Of a DNA stretch of 64,000 bases, positions 42,650 to 52,066 are shown piece by piece (the first letter of the stretch is position 1; every line of letters begins with the position of its first letter). The notes beneath the pieces were generated by a model, which was given only the letters and a program-made list of their open reading frames with translations, made no database searches and was not told the DNA's origin. The position numbers and the translations under genes were made by a program. This stretch comes from Streptomyces asiaticus (lineage in GTDB: Bacteria > Actinomycetota > Actinomycetes > Streptomycetales > Streptomycetaceae): contig NZ_JAGSHX010000006.1 in the NCBI RefSeq assembly GCF_018138715.1, positions 2,976,001 through 3,040,000 on the forward strand. Direction: 5' to 3'.

Positions 42650-44656
42650 TCAGCGGCGGTGGTGTCCGCCGAACGAGGTGAGGTAGCCGGCCGCGGGCGT
42701 GCCCACACCGGTCACGTCGTCATAGCCCACGACCGCGTGGAGCGAGCTGTCCCGGCCGAGGCTGCGCAGCGAGGTCACCAGCCCGTCGGTGTCGTCGTGG
42801 CTGTTGACGTAGTCGACCCGGACCACGCCCAGCGAGACACCGGCGCCCAGCGGGTGGTCGGTCACATCGTGGTACGAGGCGGTGCCGTACCGGTCGTACA
42901 GCGAGGGGTTGGCGAAGCCGATCGGCTGGCCGCCGCGCGCCTGCTGGGCGAGCGCCTGCACACCGGCGATCACGGGCGCGGCCAGCGAGGTGCCGCCGAT
43001 GCGGTACTCGCCGTACTGGAGCGACCCGTCCGGGAAGGTCTGCGTCTGGCCCACCAGGAAGCCGGTGTTGGGGTCGGCCACGGCCGCGATGTCCGGGGTC
43101 ACCCGCTGCTTGGCCGTGCCGCCGTTTGCCAGGGCGAGCGCGTCCGGCACCACACCGCGCTGGTAGAAGGGCTGGGCGACGGTCTTGCTGGTGCCGCCTC
43201 CGGCGCCGGAGGTGTACGCGCCGGGCAGCGCGCCCCAGTCGGTGCCGTCGGCCGAGAGGGTGGCCTTGGTGGTGCCCCAGCCGGTCTCCCACTGGTACTT
43301 CTCGCCCTTGCCGACGGCCAGGGAGGTGCCGCCGACCGCCGTCACCCACGCCGAGTTGGCCGGGGTGTCGACCTGCTTGGTGCCGGTGGACGCCACGTTG
43401 TCGCCGTTGTCACCGGAGGAGAAGTAGAAGCCGATGCCCTCGACCGCGCCCTGCTGGAAGATCTGGTCGTAGGCGGCGGCCACGTCCGGCGTCTCGTTGG
43501 CCTCCACATCGCCCCAGGAGTTGGAGACGATGTCGGCCAGCCGGTTGTCGACGACCTTGGCGAGCGAGTCGAGCAGATCGTCGTCGGTGCAGGAGGCTCC
43601 GCCCACGTAGACGATGTCGGCCGCGGGCGCCACCGCGTGCACCGCCTCGACGTCGAGGGTCTCCTCGCCGTACCAGCCGCCGGCGTCGCACTCCTCGGTG
43701 TACCGGTAGTCGGCCGGCAGCACCTGCGTCAACTGGCCCTTGCGGTAGCCCGGGTCGCCGTTGCGCTTGGCGTACTGGGCGGCGTCCGCGGCGATGGTGG
43801 GCGAGGCGAAGGCGTCGGTGATGGCCACGGTGACGCCCTTACCGGTGTTGCGGCTCTTGGCGCCGTAGGCGGCGCGCAGCTGCTTGCCGGTGTACCCCTT
43901 GATCGCGTACGGCTGCTTGGCGCCGTAGGCCGAGGGCAGGCTCCGGTCGGTCCGGGAACCGTAGGAGGAGGAGAACGGACCGGCGTTCTTGAAGACCGGT
44001 CCGGGGGGCGGGAGGGCCTCGTCGTGCTTGGCCCGCTTGGGGGCGTTGTCCAGGCCGACGACGGTCAGCACGGCGCCGTGGAGCGAGGCGGGCACGGTGG
44101 CCGCGTTCGACGGCGCCCGGTAGACCTTGCCGTCCTTGGTGTAGTTGTGCAACTGGGTGCCGAACGCCCGCTCGGCGGCGGAGACTTCGCCGGTTACCGA
44201 CAGATAGTGCTGGTTGCCTCCGGTGACCTCGAGCCCGGCGTCCTTCAACCAGGCGGTCACGGTGTCCTTCTGCTGCCGTGTCGGTCCGAAACGTGCCTGG
44301 GTCTGCCGGGCCGACAGATGCTTGCCGTAGTCCGGCGAGGAGGGGTCCGACACCGCCTTGGCGTAGTCGGCCAGCCCCTTGGCGTCCCGGCCGGCCAGAT
44401 AGACGCGCGCGCTGACCTTATTGCCGTCATCGGTCGCGCCGCGGTCCGAACGGGCCGTCGCCCAGGCGGGCTTGGTGCCGTTCAGGGTGTCACGGCCGTG
44501 CGGTGCGGAGTCGGCCTGGGCCGTGGGTATGCCGAGCGCCAGCGCACCGGCCACCAACGGCAGCGCCGCCGCCAGCCCCAGGGCCGTGCGTTTTCCGGAA
44601 CGGGCCGTGCTCTGTCTGGAACGGGCCGTGCGCTCCCGGGAAGAAATAGATCTCAC
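42650..44656 (-). CDS. Secreted sedolisin-family (S53) serine carboxyl protease
   Basis: 668 residues. A basic N-terminus and hydrophobic stretch ending PTAQADS form a signal peptide. The pro-domain (about 45-210) precedes the catalytic domain. S53 catalytic residues are the Glu and Asp in GEETLDVEAVHAVAP, the oxyanion Asp in YFSSGDNGDN, and the nucleophile Ser in IGGTSLAAPV. A calcium-site segment near the C-terminus (YHDVTDHPLGAGV) is present. These enzymes act extracellularly at low pH after autocatalytic pro-peptide removal. It is divergent from the csn operon. Confidence 0.92.
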   Translation of the reverse strand: MRSISSRERTARSRQSTARSGKRTALGLAAALPLVAGALALGIPTAQADSAPHGRDTLNGTKPAWATARSDRGATDDGNKVSARVYLAGRDAKGLADYAKAVSDPSSPDYGKHLSARQTQARFGPTRQQKDTVTAWLKDAGLEVTGGNQHYLSVTGEVSAAERAFGTQLHNYTKDGKVYRAPSNAATVPASLHGAVLTVVGLDNAPKRAKHDEALPPPGPVFKNAGPFSSSYGSRTDRSLPSAYGAKQPYAIKGYTGKQLRAAYGAKSRNTGKGVTVAITDAFASPTIAADAAQYAKRNGDPGYRKGQLTQVLPADYRYTEECDAGGWYGEETLDVEAVHAVAPAADIVYVGGASCTDDDLLDSLAKVVDNRLADIVSNSWGDVEANETPDVAAAYDQIFQQGAVEGIGFYFSSGDNGDNVASTGTKQVDTPANSAWVTAVGGTSLAVGKGEKYQWETGWGTTKATLSADGTDWGALPGAYTSGAGGGTSKTVAQPFYQRGVVPDALALANGGTAKQRVTPDIAAVADPNTGFLVGQTQTFPDGSLQYGEYRIGGTSLAAPVIAGVQALAQQARGGQPIGFANPSLYDRYGTASYHDVTDHPLGAGVSLGVVRVDYVNSHDDTDGLVTSLRSLGRDSSLHAVVGYDDVTGVGTPAAGYLTSFGGHHRR

Positions 44657-44744
44657 CTAGCCCCCTTGCGATTCGAGTCGTCGCATGACGGTGGGGGCTG
44701 ACGATCACAGGCGCCCCACCGGAGGCCACTCTTATGGTGTCTTG

Positions 44745-44763
44745 TCCATGCCAGGTACATGGA
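44745..44763. promoter_or_regulatory. Inverted repeat TCCATG-N7-CATGGA in the protease/csn divergent region
   Basis: A perfect 6-bp inverted repeat with a 7-nt spacer, 88 nt upstream of the protease ATG. It could control the protease. No regulator is known. Confidence 0.35.
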
Positions 44764-44856
44764 TGATCCATCTCTTCGCCAAGAACCCGCCAAGGAAAGC
44801 CCGCCTTTGACCCATTGACGCCGCCCCGGTCCGCCCCCTAGCTTGCTATTCATCAA

Positions 44857-44871
44857 TAGGAAACTTTCTTA
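44857..44871. promoter_or_regulatory. Candidate CsnR operator
   Basis: TAGGAAACTTTCTTA is a 15-nt palindrome around a central C with one mismatched pair, 24 nt before the csnR ATG. The A/T-rich palindrome stands out from its GC-rich surroundings and sits where autorepression by the ROK protein is expected. Confidence 0.55.
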
Positions 44872-44895
44872 ACAGAGTGAGACGGGGGCACCACC

Positions 44896-46131
44896 ATGGC
44901 CGCATCACCCGGCAGCAATACCCAGGGCGGCACACCCGGGACCCCCCGCGTCCTCCGCGCCATGAACGACCGCGCCGCGCTGGAGCTGCTGTCCGCCCAC
45001 GGACCGCTCACCCGGACCCGGCTCGGGGAGCTGACCGGTCTTTCCAAGCCCACCGCCTCCCAGCTGCTGACCCGCCTGGAGTCGGTCGGCCTGGTCCGCA
45101 CCACCGGGAACGTCACCGGACGGCCGGGGCCCAACGCGCAGCTGTACGAGATCGATCCGGCCGCCGCCCATGTGGCCGCGCTCGCCGTGGACCAGGAGGG
45201 CATCACCGCCGCCGTCGCCGACATCACCGGCCAGGTCGTCGGTGAACACCGGGTGACGGCCCCGGCGACCGACGCGAGCGTGACCAACCGGACCGGGGAG
45301 CTGGTCGCCGAGGCGGTGGACGGGGCGCTGGCCGCCGCCGGGCTCGGCCGGGACGATCTGCATTCCACCGTGATCGGCACCCCCGGCGCGCTCGACCCGC
45401 GCACCGGGACGCTGCGCTACGCCCCGCACCTGCCCGGCTGGCAGTCCCGCACCCTGCGGGACGACCTGGCCGAGGTGCTGCACACACCGATCGTCATCGA
45501 GAACGACGTCAACCTCGCCGCCATCGCCGAACAGCACGACGGCACCGCCCAGGACTTCGACGACTTCGCGCTGGTCTGGGCCGACGAGGGGGTCGGCGCG
45601 GCCATCGTGCTCCACGGCACCCTGCTGCGGGGTGCCACCGGCGGGGCCGGGGAGATCGGCTACATGCCGCTGCCGGGCGCGCCGCTGGCCCGGGGCGGAC
45701 CGGACGCCGCCGCCCGGCCGGACGGGGGCGGGGGGTTCCAGAAGCTGGTCGGCTCGCCCGCCGTCGTGGAGCTGGCCCGCGACCACGGGATCGACGCGCC
45801 CACGGCCACCAAGGCGCTCGCCGCCGCACTGCGCACCCCCGGCCCGGGTGACGAGGTGCTGACCGAGCTGGCCCGCCGGCTGGCCACCGGGCTGGCCTCC
45901 GTCGTCGCCGTGGTCGACCCGGAGCTGGTCGTCCTTTCGGGTGAGGTCGCGCAGGCCGGCGGGGACCGGCTGCGGCAGCTGGTCGAGGACGAGATGACCG
46001 GTCTCGCGCTGCCCCGGCCGCAGCTGCGGATCAGTGAGATCGAGGGGGATCCGATTCTCATCGGCGCGCTGCGGACGGCGGTCGCCGATGCCCGTCAGAC
46101 CGTTTTCGACACCGCCCGGTTCGACGCCTGA
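44896..46131 (+). CDS. csnR: ROK-family repressor (CsnR-like)
   Basis: 411 residues. The N-terminal winged helix includes HGPLTRTRLGELTGLSKPTA (HTH) and is followed by the ROK sugar-kinase-like fold with VIENDVNLAAIAEQ and GAAIVLHGTLLRGATGGAGE. The ROK zinc motif (GHxx...CxCGxxGCxE) is absent, so this is a non-catalytic regulator. It heads a six-gene operon matching the S. coelicolor csnR-csnK order, where CsnR represses uptake of glucosamine oligosaccharides and the chitosanase gene; no chitosanase gene is in this window. A 192-nt gap separates it from csnE. Confidence 0.88.
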   Translation: MAASPGSNTQGGTPGTPRVLRAMNDRAALELLSAHGPLTRTRLGELTGLSKPTASQLLTRLESVGLVRTTGNVTGRPGPNAQLYEIDPAAAHVAALAVDQEGITAAVADITGQVVGEHRVTAPATDASVTNRTGELVAEAVDGALAAAGLGRDDLHSTVIGTPGALDPRTGTLRYAPHLPGWQSRTLRDDLAEVLHTPIVIENDVNLAAIAEQHDGTAQDFDDFALVWADEGVGAAIVLHGTLLRGATGGAGEIGYMPLPGAPLARGGPDAAARPDGGGGFQKLVGSPAVVELARDHGIDAPTATKALAAALRTPGPGDEVLTELARRLATGLASVVAVVDPELVVLSGEVAQAGGDRLRQLVEDEMTGLALPRPQLRISEIEGDPILIGALRTAVADARQTVFDTARFDA

Positions 46132-46156
46132 GTCACCGGGCGCCGCTTCACCACCC

Positions 46157-46293
46157 CGTACGTCCCCTCTTCTCCTCTTCCTCTCTGTCCCCTCTTCCCC
46201 GCTGTCCGTTCTCCCTCCTGCCTGTTCTCCCCTCCGTCCGTTCTCCCCTCTGTCCGTTGTCCGGCGCCCCGCACCGCCGCTTCCCCTGCCGTC
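46157..46293. repeat. Polypyrimidine-rich tract with a 16-nt tandem repeat between csnR and csnE
   Basis: Most of 46157-46293 is C/T on the plus strand. Units of GTCCGTTCTCCCCTCT type (16 nt) begin at 46204, 46220, 46236 and 46252. This fills most of the 192-nt csnR-csnE gap and would be transcribed as an unstructured pyrimidine-rich leader of csnE. Confidence 0.75.
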
Positions 46294-46323
46294 CCCCTGT
46301 ACCGCAGTAAAGGAAGTCTCCCC

Positions 46324-47652
46324 ATGGCACGAAAACTGGCCGCTCTCGCCGCAGCACTGAGCGCCGGCACCCTGCTCCTCACGGGCTGCGCCAATCCCAG
46401 TACCGGCAGCGCCAAAGACGATCCGACCAAACCCGTCACGCTGAAGTTCTGGCACGGCTGGTCGGAGGACAGCGAGGTCAAGGCGATCGACGCCAGCATC
46501 GCCCGGTTCGAGAAGCTCCACCCCAATATCAAGGTGAAGGCCACCGGGAATGTCACCGACGCCACCGTGAACCAGGCGCTGCGGGCGGGTGGCGGCGACG
46601 CCCCCGATGTCGTCTCCTCCTTCACCACCAACAATGTGGGGCAGTACTGCTCCTCCGGTATGTGGGTGGACCTCGATCCATTCATGAAGAAGACCGGTCT
46701 CGACAAGGCCAAGGTCTTTCCGAAAACGCTGCTGGACTACACGAGCTACCAGGGCGCCCAGTGCGCCCTCCCGCTGCTCGCCGACGCGTACGGCATGTAC
46801 TACAACAAGGACGCCTTCGCCCAGGCGGGCATCAAGCGGCCGCCCCGCACCATGTCGGAGCTGCGGCGCGACGCCGTCAAGCTGACCAAGCGCACCAAGA
46901 GCGGCGGCTATGAGCGGGTGGGCTTCATGCCCAATTTCCGGCTCTACCAGAACAGCCCGGACCGGTTCCTCGCCCAGTGGGGCCCCTCGTACTTCGACAA
47001 GGACGGCAAGGCGCGGCTGGCGAAGGGCAAGGCGGCCAAGGAGTTCTACGCCACCACCGGGGAGCTGGTCCGGAGCCAGGGCGGCTATGGCCCGCTGGAG
47101 ACGTTCCGTACCTCCTTCGGCGATGAGATGTCGTCGCAGAACGCCTTTCTCACCGGAAAGCTCGCGATGCACATGGACGGCGAATGGCGCGGGCTCTTCA
47201 TGAAGGGCGCGAAGTTCAACTGGGGCACCGCCCCGCTGCCGGTGCCCGACGACCGGCCCGAGACCTATGGCCGGGGCTATCTCACCGGAACCGTGGTCGG
47301 CATCGCGCACAGCAGCACCCATCAGAACGCCGCGTGGGAGCTGGTGAAGTTCCTGACCGCCAACACCGATCAGGTGGTCGCCTTCGCCAACGCCATTCAC
47401 AATGTGCCGTCCACCAAGGCGGCGCTCACCTCCCCGAAGCTGGACTCGGATCCCACCTTCCGGGCCTTCCTCGATATCGCACAGAACCGCTACAGCACCG
47501 CCCTGCCGCCCTCGATCAACGGCGGTCAGTACGTCGTTTCGCTACAGGACTTCTCCTACGGCGTCGAGGCGGGCAAGGTGCACGATCTGGACGCGGGGCT
47601 ACGAAAACTCGATGACGAGATAGATGCCGACAATCTCCAGGCACAGAACTGA
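46324..47652 (+). CDS. csnE: ABC sugar-binding lipoprotein (CsnE-like)
   Basis: 442 residues. A lipoprotein signal ends LLLTGC (Cys at about residue 22). The mature part has the family features TLKFWHGWSEDSEVKAIDAS, VSSFTTNNVGQYCSSGMWVD and GKLAMHMDGEW of cluster B sugar-binding proteins. In S. coelicolor, CsnE binds glucosamine oligosaccharides from chitosan; specificity is inferred from gene order. It is followed at 11 nt by the first permease gene. No ATPase gene is in the operon, as usual in Streptomyces, where MsiK serves many importers. Confidence 0.9.
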   Translation: MARKLAALAAALSAGTLLLTGCANPSTGSAKDDPTKPVTLKFWHGWSEDSEVKAIDASIARFEKLHPNIKVKATGNVTDATVNQALRAGGGDAPDVVSSFTTNNVGQYCSSGMWVDLDPFMKKTGLDKAKVFPKTLLDYTSYQGAQCALPLLADAYGMYYNKDAFAQAGIKRPPRTMSELRRDAVKLTKRTKSGGYERVGFMPNFRLYQNSPDRFLAQWGPSYFDKDGKARLAKGKAAKEFYATTGELVRSQGGYGPLETFRTSFGDEMSSQNAFLTGKLAMHMDGEWRGLFMKGAKFNWGTAPLPVPDDRPETYGRGYLTGTVVGIAHSSTHQNAAWELVKFLTANTDQVVAFANAIHNVPSTKAALTSPKLDSDPTFRAFLDIAQNRYSTALPPSINGGQYVVSLQDFSYGVEAGKVHDLDAGLRKLDDEIDADNLQAQN

Positions 47653-47663
47653 CGGAGTGCGAC

Positions 47664-48617
47664 ATGGCCACCTTGACGAACGCCCCCGCCCTGCGCCGTA
47701 AGGCCCGGCGCGAGCGGCTGCGCACCCTCGGTTTTCTCTCCCCCTGGCTGGTCGGCTTCACCGTCTTCTTCGGCTATCCGCTCATCGCCACCGTCTACTT
47801 CTCCTTCATGCACTACAACCAGATCAAGGCGCCGACCTTCGTGGGGCTGCGCAACTGGCGTTATGTGCTGGAGCAGATGCCGCTGTTCGGTCCGGCGATG
47901 TGGAACACGCTGTGGCTGGTCGTGGTCATGGTGGCGCTGCGGGTCGTCTTCGGCCTGGGCATCGGACTTCTGGCCACCAAGGTGAAGTCCGGGGTGGGAT
48001 TCTTCCGCACCGCCTTCTATCTGCCGTATCTCGCCCCTCCGGTGGCGGCCACCGTCGCCTTCGTCTTCCTTCTCAATCCCGGTACCGGCCCGGTGAACGA
48101 CATTCTCGGGAGCATCGGGATCCACGCCCCGAACTGGTTCAACGACCCGGCCTGGGCCAAGCCGTCCCTCGTACTGCTCTCCCTGTGGGGCATCGGGGAT
48201 CTCATGGTCATCTTCATGGCGGCCCTGCTGGACGTCCCCAAGGAGCAGTACGAGGCGGCCGACCTGGACGGCGCCGGGGCGTTCCACAAGTTCCGCTATG
48301 TGACCTGGCCGTCGATTACCCCGATCGTGATGTTCGCGGTCGTGACGGGCGTCGTCCAGACCATGCAGTACTACACCCAGGCGCTGGTCGCCGGAAAGCT
48401 CGCCTCCGGGGTCAGCATCGGGCCCGGCTCGGTCATCCAGCCCGGCTACCCCGACCACTCCACGCTCACCGTGCCGCAGCTCGTCTACTCGCTCGGCTTC
48501 CAGAACTTCAACACCGGAGCCGCCTGCGTGCTCTCGCTCGTGCTGTTCGCGATCGCGATGGCCGTGACAACGCTACTGATGCGCAAGCGTGCCGGACTGC
48601 TGTCGGCCGATGACTGA
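47664..48617 (+). CDS. csnF: ABC sugar permease (CsnF-like)
   Basis: 317 residues, six membrane segments (the first GFLSPWLVGFTVFFGYPLIA). The ATPase-contact EAA loop is EQYEAADLDGAGAFHKFRYV. It is the MalF-type half of the importer. GGAG precedes the ATG by 6 nt. The 48610 ATG of the next frame lies inside its last codons, but the better csnG start is at 48646. Confidence 0.92.
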   Translation: MATLTNAPALRRKARRERLRTLGFLSPWLVGFTVFFGYPLIATVYFSFMHYNQIKAPTFVGLRNWRYVLEQMPLFGPAMWNTLWLVVVMVALRVVFGLGIGLLATKVKSGVGFFRTAFYLPYLAPPVAATVAFVFLLNPGTGPVNDILGSIGIHAPNWFNDPAWAKPSLVLLSLWGIGDLMVIFMAALLDVPKEQYEAADLDGAGAFHKFRYVTWPSITPIVMFAVVTGVVQTMQYYTQALVAGKLASGVSIGPGSVIQPGYPDHSTLTVPQLVYSLGFQNFNTGAACVLSLVLFAIAMAVTTLLMRKRAGLLSADD

Positions 48618-48645
48618 GCCGAGGACTGAAGAGGACCGATTCACC

Positions 48646-49551
48646 ATGACCGCCACCACCGCCCTCTCGGCGCCGCCCGCGCCCGCGCGCCCCGCCGCCG
48701 GACGCTCCCCCGCCCCCGCCGCCCGCCGCCGCGCCGCGCTGCACTGGATCGCCGTGCACGCGGTCGCCATCGCCGCCGCGCTCTTCTTCATCCTGCCCTT
48801 CGTCTTCGTCTTCCTGACCTCGGTGATGAGCGACGACCAGGCGCTGAGCGGCGATCTGTGGCCCACCGAATGGAACTGGTCGAATTACGTCGAAGTCTTC
48901 AACACCCCGGGCTTCCTGGACTGGTGGCGCAATTCGCTGATGTACGCCGGGCTCGGCACCCTCTTCACCGTCTGTTCCTCCATTCCGGTGGCCTACGCCC
49001 TGGCCAAATTCCGCTTCCGCGGCCGCCGCACCGCCATGATCCTGGTCATCTCCACGATGATGCTGCCGCCGCAGGTGATCGTGATACCGATGTATCTGGT
49101 CTGGGCGCAGCAGCTCCATCTGTCGGGTTCGCTGTGGCCACTGATCATCCCGATGGCGTTCGGCGACGCGTACTCCATCTTCCTGCTGCGCCAGTTCCTG
49201 CTGACGATTCCCCGGGAGTACCTGGAGTCGGCGAAGGTGGACGGCAGCGGGGAATTCGGCACGCTGCTGCGCATCGTGATCCCGATGGCCAAGCCGGGGA
49301 TCGCGGCCGTCGCGCTGTTCCAGTTCTTCTACTGCTGGAACGACTACTTCGGCCCGCAGATCTACGCCTCGCAGAATCCGGGTGCCTGGACGCTCAGTTA
49401 CGGCCTGGAGAGCTTCAAGAGCGCGCACAGCGTCAACTGGAATCTGACGATGGCCGCGACCCTGCTCGTCATGGCCCCCGTCATCATCGTCTTCTTCTTC
49501 GCTCAGAAAGCCTTCGTCGAAGGCGTCACACTGACAGGAGTCAAGGGTTGA
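48646..49551 (+). CDS. csnG: ABC sugar permease (CsnG-like)
   Basis: 301 residues from ATG 48646 with GAGGA 10 nt upstream; ATGs at 48589 and 48610 are possible longer starts. An Ala/Pro-rich N-terminus is followed by six membrane segments. The EAA loop is PREYLESAKVDGSGEFGTLL. It is the MalG-type half of the importer. Its TGA overlaps the TTG start of csnH. Confidence 0.9.
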   Translation: MTATTALSAPPAPARPAAGRSPAPAARRRAALHWIAVHAVAIAAALFFILPFVFVFLTSVMSDDQALSGDLWPTEWNWSNYVEVFNTPGFLDWWRNSLMYAGLGTLFTVCSSIPVAYALAKFRFRGRRTAMILVISTMMLPPQVIVIPMYLVWAQQLHLSGSLWPLIIPMAFGDAYSIFLLRQFLLTIPREYLESAKVDGSGEFGTLLRIVIPMAKPGIAAVALFQFFYCWNDYFGPQIYASQNPGAWTLSYGLESFKSAHSVNWNLTMAATLLVMAPVIIVFFFAQKAFVEGVTLTGVKG

Positions 49552-50810
49552 AGCTCGCAGTCGTGGGGGGTGGGTCCACCTACACCCCCGAACTCATCGA
49601 CGGATTCGCCCGGTTGCGGGACGTGCTCCCGCTGGAGGAGCTCGTCCTGGTCGACCCGGCCGCCGACCGGCTGGAGCTGGTCGGCGGGCTGGCGCGCCGG
49701 ATCTTCGCCAAGCAGGGCCACCCGGGCACCATCTCCTGGACCGACGACCTGGACGCGGGCGTGGACGGCGCGGACGCGGTCCTGCTCCAGCTGCGCGTCG
49801 GCGGCCAGGCCGCGCGGAACCAGGACGAGACCTGGCCGCTGGAGTGCGGCTGTGTCGGCCAGGAGACCACCGGCGCGGGCGGGCTGGCCAAGGCGCTGCG
49901 CACCGTCCCGGTGGTGCTGGACATCGCCGAGCGGGTGCGCCGCCGCAACCCCGACGCCTGGATCGTGGACTTCACCAACCCGGTCGGGATCGTGACCCGG
50001 GCGCTGCTCACGGCCGGGCACCGGGCGGTCGGCCTGTGCAATGTGGCCATCGGCTTCCAGCGGAAGTTCGCCAAGCTGCTGGGCGTGGACCCCGGCGAGG
50101 TGACGCTGGAGCACGTCGGCCTCAACCACCTCACCTGGGAGCGCGCGGTGCGCGTCGGCGGCACCGACGGCGAGGACGTCCTGCCCAAGCTGCTCGCGGA
50201 GCACGGCGAGGCGATCGCCGAGGACCTGCGGATGCCGCGCACGCTGGTGGGCCGGCTCGGCGTCGTCCCCTCCTACTATCTGCGCTACTACTACCAGCAT
50301 GACGCGGTGGTACGGGAGCTGCGCAGCAAGCCGTCCCGGGCGGCGGAGGTCGCGGCGATCGAGCGGGAACTGCTGGAGATGTACGGCGATCCGGCGCTGG
50401 ACGAGAAGCCCGAGCTGCTCGGCAAGCGCGGCGGGGCGTTCTACTCGGAGGCGGCGGTCGATCTGACCTCGTCCCTGCTGGGCGACACCGGCGAGGTGCG
50501 GATCGTCAATACGTTCAACGCGGGCACCCTGCCCTTCCTGCCGGACGACGCGGTGATCGAGGTCCCGGCGGCCGTCAATGCGCAGGGCGCGAAGCCACTG
50601 CCCGTGCGCCCCCTCGAGCCCCTGTTCGCCGGTCTGGTCGCGAATGTCACCGCGTACGAACACCTGGCGCTGGAGGCGGCGTTGAAGGGCGGCCGGGAGC
50701 GGGTCTTCCAGGCGCTGCTGTCCCACCCCCTCATCGGCCAGATCGAATACGCCGAGAAGCTGACCGACGACCTCATCGCGCACAACCGGGAGCATCTGGC
50801 GTGGGCCTGA
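49548..50810 (+). CDS. csnH: GH4-family NAD-dependent glycosidase (CsnH-like)
   Basis: 420 residues from TTG 49548, the only start that keeps the N-terminal NAD motif (LKLAVVGGGSTYTPELIDGF) intact; CAGGAG lies upstream, and the TTG overlaps the csnG stop (TTGA). GH4 metal ligands are the Cys in VGLCNVAIGFQ and the His in HVGLNHLTWER; DFTNPVGIVT is the conserved NPV loop. GH4 enzymes cleave via NAD+-dependent oxidation at C3 and a divalent metal. The likely job is hydrolysis of imported glucosamine oligosaccharides or their phosphates. Confidence 0.9.
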   Translation: MKLAVVGGGSTYTPELIDGFARLRDVLPLEELVLVDPAADRLELVGGLARRIFAKQGHPGTISWTDDLDAGVDGADAVLLQLRVGGQAARNQDETWPLECGCVGQETTGAGGLAKALRTVPVVLDIAERVRRRNPDAWIVDFTNPVGIVTRALLTAGHRAVGLCNVAIGFQRKFAKLLGVDPGEVTLEHVGLNHLTWERAVRVGGTDGEDVLPKLLAEHGEAIAEDLRMPRTLVGRLGVVPSYYLRYYYQHDAVVRELRSKPSRAAEVAAIERELLEMYGDPALDEKPELLGKRGGAFYSEAAVDLTSSLLGDTGEVRIVNTFNAGTLPFLPDDAVIEVPAAVNAQGAKPLPVRPLEPLFAGLVANVTAYEHLALEAALKGGRERVFQALLSHPLIGQIEYAEKLTDDLIAHNREHLAWA

Positions 50811-51934
50811 CCCAGTCCGTACCGACCCCCTCTCCTTCCCCTTCGTCCTCCTCCCCCTCGTCCGCCTCCCCGCCGGACGGGTCGGTCCTGGCGATCGACG
50901 CGGGCAACAGCAAGACGGATGTGGCACTCATCGGCCCGGACGGCTCCGTGCTCGGCGCGGCCCGCGGCGGCGGCTTCCGGCCGCCCGTCGTGGGCGCCGA
51001 GCAGGCCGTCGGCTCGCTCGCGCCCCTGGTGGAGGAGGCGGCGCGGCAGGCGGGCCGGGCCGGTCCGGCGGGCGCGGGGCATGTCTCGGCCTGTCTGGCC
51101 AACGTCGATCTGCCCAGCGAGGAGGAGGAGTTGACGGGCGTCCTGGCCGAGCGCGGCTGGGGCGCCACCGTCACGGTCGCCAATGACACCTTCGCCCTGC
51201 TGCGGGCCGGGGTCGGGGACGACGGCGAGCCGACCGGCGTCTCCGTGGTCTGCGGCGCGGGCATCAACTGCGCCGGGATCGGTCACGGCGGCCGGGTGGC
51301 CCGCTTCCCCGCCATCGGCCGGATCTCCGGCGACTGGGGCGGCGGGGGCTATCTCTCGGAGGAGGCGCTGTGGTGGGCGGCGCGCGCGGAGGACGGCCGC
51401 GGCGAGCCGACCGAGCTGGCCCGCGCCCTGCCCGCGCACTTCGGCCTCACCACCATGTACGAGCTGATCGAGGCGCTGCATCTGGGCCGTCTGGAGCCGG
51501 GGCGGCGGCATGAGCTGACGCCGGTGCTGTTCGCGGTGGCCGGGGCCGGCGACGAGATCGCGCGGGCGGTCGTCGAACGCCAGGCGGAGGAAGTGGTGAC
51601 CATGGCCGTGGTCGCCCTCGGCCGGCTCGATCTGCTGGGCGAGGAGACCCCTGTGGTGCTGGGCGGCGGGGTGCTCGCGGCCCGCCATCCGCTGCTGGAC
51701 GACCGGATCCGCGAACTGCTCGCGGAGCGCGCCCCGAAGGCCGAGCCGCGGGTGGTCACCGCACCGCCGGTGCTCGGCGCCGCGCTGCTGGGCCTGGACC
51801 GCACCGGCGCGCCGGAATCGGCGTACGCCCGGCTGCGCGCGCACTACGCCCCGGCCGGTGACACCGCCCCGGCCGACGACGCCGCCGCAGCTGACGACAC
51901 GGAAAGTGGAACCGAAAGTCCTTCCGAAGCGTAA
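50801..51934 (+). CDS. csnK: BadF/BadG-type amino-sugar kinase (CsnK-like)
   Basis: 377 residues from GTG 50801, overlapping csnH by 10 nt, with GGGAG upstream. A Ser/Pro-rich N-terminal tail of about 26 residues precedes the ATPase phosphate-1 motif LAIDAGNSKTDVALIGPDGS. Phosphate-2 (SVVCGAGINCAGIG) and adenosine (VVLGGGVLAARHPLL) motifs follow, as in N-acetylglucosamine kinases of the BadF/BadG family. It probably phosphorylates glucosamine or GlcNAc after hydrolysis by CsnH. The C-terminal tail is Asp/Ala-rich. Confidence 0.88.
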   Translation: MGLTQSVPTPSPSPSSSSPSSASPPDGSVLAIDAGNSKTDVALIGPDGSVLGAARGGGFRPPVVGAEQAVGSLAPLVEEAARQAGRAGPAGAGHVSACLANVDLPSEEEELTGVLAERGWGATVTVANDTFALLRAGVGDDGEPTGVSVVCGAGINCAGIGHGGRVARFPAIGRISGDWGGGGYLSEEALWWAARAEDGRGEPTELARALPAHFGLTTMYELIEALHLGRLEPGRRHELTPVLFAVAGAGDEIARAVVERQAEEVVTMAVVALGRLDLLGEETPVVLGGGVLAARHPLLDDRIRELLAERAPKAEPRVVTAPPVLGAALLGLDRTGAPESAYARLRAHYAPAGDTAPADDAAAADDTESGTESPSEA

Positions 51935-52066
51935 TGAAAAGGGGAGGGAAGATCGCGATCCGAACAAGATCCAGGCTCGACCGGTGACCTCTCCTGGCGC
52001 CGCGGTCCATACTGCTGCGACACCGACCGCGACACCATCCAGGAATCGGGCCAAGGGGGAGGTCTT

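Noticed and set aside
44896..46131. Sugar kinase activity for the ROK protein
   Set aside because: It has the N-terminal winged helix and lacks the ROK zinc-binding Cys/His signature, so a repressor fits better.
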